Origin: DATKMP01 sp035541775
GTDB lineage: Bacteria > Bacteroidota > Ignavibacteria > UBA10030
Direction of reading: 5' to 3'
NCBI GenBank assembly: GCA_035541775.1
Contig: DATKMP010000008.1
Span: forward strand, 1-6,507
Length of the DNA: 6,507 nt
A program made the position numbers and the translations under genes. The notes under the pieces were generated by a model. That model searched no databases. It was not told the origin of the DNA and worked only from the letters and a program-made list of their open reading frames with translations. Of the stretch, positions 4,351-6,507 are shown in pieces (position 1 is the first letter of the stretch; each line of letters opens with the position of its first letter).

Positions 4351-6507
4351 ATGAACTCTTTGCTCAAGAGTATTGCCATTGCCCTTTTTGTACCGATATC
4401 GTTTCTGCAGGGGCAGCAAAACAATTTCGATATCAACGCCTATCAATCGTTTTTATCCGCGCATCAAAATCTATCTGCAGTGCAAACGCAGGCAATTCAT
4501 CCTGCGGGAAATTTTAAAGGAACGGCGTCGACTGACACAGCCGGTCAACCATACTTCCGAAAAATCGATTCTTGTTTTCATTTGACTGCCGATGAGAAAA
4601 CGCTTTTTCAAAACCATGGATTCGTTGTTTCCGAGCGGCTCAATGCTTTATCGTTCGGTCAGGCGTTGACAAATATTTACAGTAACGACTTGCCGGTTTT
4701 TATTTCTGCCGATGCCATTCTCCAGCCGTTTCATACTTCGTACGATGCGCTGCTGATGAATATGGAAGTGTCGAAAATCATTCCATCGTTAGATAATTTA
4801 TTGTTGAATATGTATCAAACCATTCCCGTGCTTGCACAGCGATATGATACCATTCCGGCAATGACGACAATGTTGAAAGATTTAGACGTCTATATAACCG
4901 TTGCACGAAATCTTCTCGATAAAAATATTGCTCCCAAGTATGCAGACAATGTTTCTGTTGCCGACTCGCTGCTGGCACTGATCGCAACATTATCGCCGCA
5001 GCAATTTCCACTCTTTTCTTCGACGCTGCGCACAATCGATTTCAGCCAGTTTCAGATTCGCGGACATTATACGCAGGATACGGTGCTGGGAAAATATTTT
5101 CAGACGATGATGTGGCTGGGAAGAACAGAAATGTATTTGATTGCACCAAAATCGGATGATCCACTTCAACAAAAGCCGGCGGATATTCAGCGGCAGACAA
5201 TTCTTGCATATCTTGTTGCCGAAGCTGCCGAAACGGGAAATGCGGTTTCACTCATCGATACCGTCGATACGATTATTAAATTATTTGCCGGCGATCAGGA
5301 TAATGTCACGCTTCCGAATTTGCAATCGCTTCGTTCGCAGCTCGGATTTAGTTCGGCAAGCGCTTTGTTAGACACGAATCAAGTAAATGCATTTCAATCA
5401 TTGCTGGCGACGCAATCGTATGCATTTCAGCGTATCAACTCTCAAATTTTAATGTCCAATCCTTTCACGCCCGATCAAATTCAACCTGCAGCTTCATTTT
5501 TGTTATTCGGGCAGCGGTTTGTCGTCGATTCGTATGTGACAGGAAATGTCGTGTATGATAAAATTATTTACAACAATCAAAAAATTTTACGGATGCTGCC
5601 GAACACGTTAGATGTTCTCTTTGCACTCGGCAATAATGCTGCCGCACAGCTTCTTCAGCCGGAATTGGACTATTATCATTACGGAACGAATCTCGCGGCA
5701 CTCCGATTTCTTGTCGATGCGTACGATTCGACCTTCTGGCAAAGCTCATTTTATAACGGATGGTTGAATGCCATTCGCACTCTTAATCCTCCGGCAGATC
5801 GAACGGCATTACCGAAGTTTATGCAAACGGCCTCATGGTGGCAGGAGAAAATGAATACACAGCTTGCATCGTGGGCAGAACTCCGGCATGATAATTTGCT
5901 GTATGCAAAACAATCATATACCAGTGGTGTGATGTGTTCATATCCGCAAAGTTATGTAGAACCGGTTCCGGCATTCTATCAAGCGCTCAAGCAATTTTGT
6001 TCAAATGCAGAAACAAAATTGAGCAGTTATAATGTTGCTTCAGTTACTTCTTTTTTTCATAGATTCGGATTAATTGCCGATACACTTGCGTCAATTGCAG
6101 CAAAAGAACTTACTCAAACATCTTTGACGCAAGCAGAAAAGACATTCCTTGCCTCAATGCTTGTTTTCGAAGGGGAGTGTGGTTTTCCGTACACAGGATG
6201 GTATACACAATTATTCTATCAATTTTATTACCATAATATTTCGGGAAATAATTTCACTACTCAAAATTACGTTGTGGCAGATTTCCATACCGCGCCGACC
6301 GATTCAGCCGGTAATCCTGTCGGTTGGGTGATGCATGCGGGAACGGGCCCGGTGAATATGGCAGTCATCGCTGCACCGTTGCCGGATGGAACGCCGTGCG
6401 CGTTTATCGGTCCGGTGTTCAGTTATTACGAATGCACCACAACGAATTTTAATCGATTGACGGATGATGAATGGAAAACGATGTATGCTCAATCCCCATC
6501 GTCGCGG
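4351..6507 (+). CDS. Large secreted DUF3160-family protein, 3' end missing
   Basis: This frame is open for 719 codons with no stop and runs off the right edge. Residues 1-21 look like a Sec signal peptide (MNSLLK, hydrophobic 7-19, possible cleavage LQG|QQ). There is no lipobox Cys. The rest matches my memory of DUF3160 proteins: PVFISADAILQPFHTSYDALL (115-135), TMMWLGRTEMYL (252-263), SWAELRHDNLLYAKQSYTSG (507-526), YVEPVPAFYQAL (535-546), VADFHTAP (642-649), then GWVMHAGTGP (658-667), APLPDG (675-680) and GPVFSYYE (687-694). The order and spacing of these blocks fit the family. Its biochemical function is unknown to me, and no catalytic triad or metal site is obvious. The region 300-500 is predicted helical by eye. 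Six cysteines (75, 529, 550, 610, 683, 695) could form disulfides after export. Known family members are roughly 700-850 residues, so the C-terminus, and any type IX sorting domain, probably lies just outside. It has its own promoter candidate and a very strong ribosome site. Confidence 0.85.
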   Translation, partial: MNSLLKSIAIALFVPISFLQGQQNNFDINAYQSFLSAHQNLSAVQTQAIHPAGNFKGTASTDTAGQPYFRKIDSCFHLTADEKTLFQNHGFVVSERLNALSFGQALTNIYSNDLPVFISADAILQPFHTSYDALLMNMEVSKIIPSLDNLLLNMYQTIPVLAQRYDTIPAMTTMLKDLDVYITVARNLLDKNIAPKYADNVSVADSLLALIATLSPQQFPLFSSTLRTIDFSQFQIRGHYTQDTVLGKYFQTMMWLGRTEMYLIAPKSDDPLQQKPADIQRQTILAYLVAEAAETGNAVSLIDTVDTIIKLFAGDQDNVTLPNLQSLRSQLGFSSASALLDTNQVNAFQSLLATQSYAFQRINSQILMSNPFTPDQIQPAASFLLFGQRFVVDSYVTGNVVYDKIIYNNQKILRMLPNTLDVLFALGNNAAAQLLQPELDYYHYGTNLAALRFLVDAYDSTFWQSSFYNGWLNAIRTLNPPADRTALPKFMQTASWWQEKMNTQLASWAELRHDNLLYAKQSYTSGVMCSYPQSYVEPVPAFYQALKQFCSNAETKLSSYNVASVTSFFHRFGLIADTLASIAAKELTQTSLTQAEKTFLASMLVFEGECGFPYTGWYTQLFYQFYYHNISGNNFTTQNYVVADFHTAPTDSAGNPVGWVMHAGTGPVNMAVIAAPLPDGTPCAFIGPVFSYYECTTTNFNRLTDDEWKTMYAQSPSSR

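Noticed and set aside
4162..4446. Open frame of 94 codons on the minus strand across the terminator
   Set aside because: It crosses the intrinsic terminator and both flanking genes, and has no family resemblance.
4290..4585. Two short overlapping + strand frames at the start of the DUF3160 gene
   Set aside because: They overlap the DUF3160 coding frame, which has a signal peptide and a strong ribosome site. Their translations are low-complexity shadows.
1..6507. Defence, mobile-element, CRISPR or phage systems
   Set aside because: I looked for transposase, integrase, nuclease and helicase motifs, direct repeats with regular spacers, and tRNA-like cloverleaf sequences, and saw none. Every long + strand frame is accounted for by a recognised family.

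Overview
The window reads as a chromosomal segment from a member of the Bacteroidota/Chlorobiota group (Ignavibacteria-like lineages are a plausible guess). The evidence is a clade-2 type isoleucyl-tRNA synthetase C-terminus, a PorV/PorQ-type outer-membrane barrel and a large secreted DUF3160-type protein. This placement is an inference from protein character. There is no rRNA or other taxonomic marker. All genes lie on the + strand.

Left half (1-2736), housekeeping cluster: the end of ileS, a TraR/DksA-family zinc-finger protein with an unusually lysine-rich N-terminus, lspA (lipoprotein signal peptidase) and an RluD-like 23S rRNA pseudouridine synthase. The order ileS - DksA-like - lspA - RluA-family also occurs in Bacillus subtilis (ileS-ylyA-lspA-ylyB), so it is an old, recurrent arrangement. 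Spacing is tight (57, 14 and 8 nt). lspA most likely starts at a TTG just after the upstream stop codon, and the rluD-like start shows no clear Shine-Dalgarno sequence, which suggests translational coupling. A candidate promoter sits over the end of ileS.

Middle (2737-2959): a 223-nt intergenic region with an AT-rich 14-bp stem-loop just after the operon, then three short near-perfect palindromes and a possible 20-codon leader ORF. It looks like the control region for the next gene.

Right half (2960-6507), envelope genes: a 419-residue exported beta-barrel protein of the PorV/PorQ type, closed by a textbook intrinsic terminator, then a separately initiated gene (perfect AGGAGGT-like ribosome site, candidate -35/-10) for a large signal-peptide-bearing DUF3160-type protein. 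That frame is open for 719 codons and runs off the right edge. PorV-type proteins serve type IX secretion in this phylum, so the neighbouring DUF3160 protein could be a secreted or surface client, but nothing within the window proves that link.

I found no tRNA, rRNA, CRISPR, insertion sequence or phage signature. The window looks mostly ordinary. The features best worth a second look are the lysine-rich tail on the DksA-like protein, the palindrome-rich leader before the barrel gene, and the uncharacterised DUF3160 protein.
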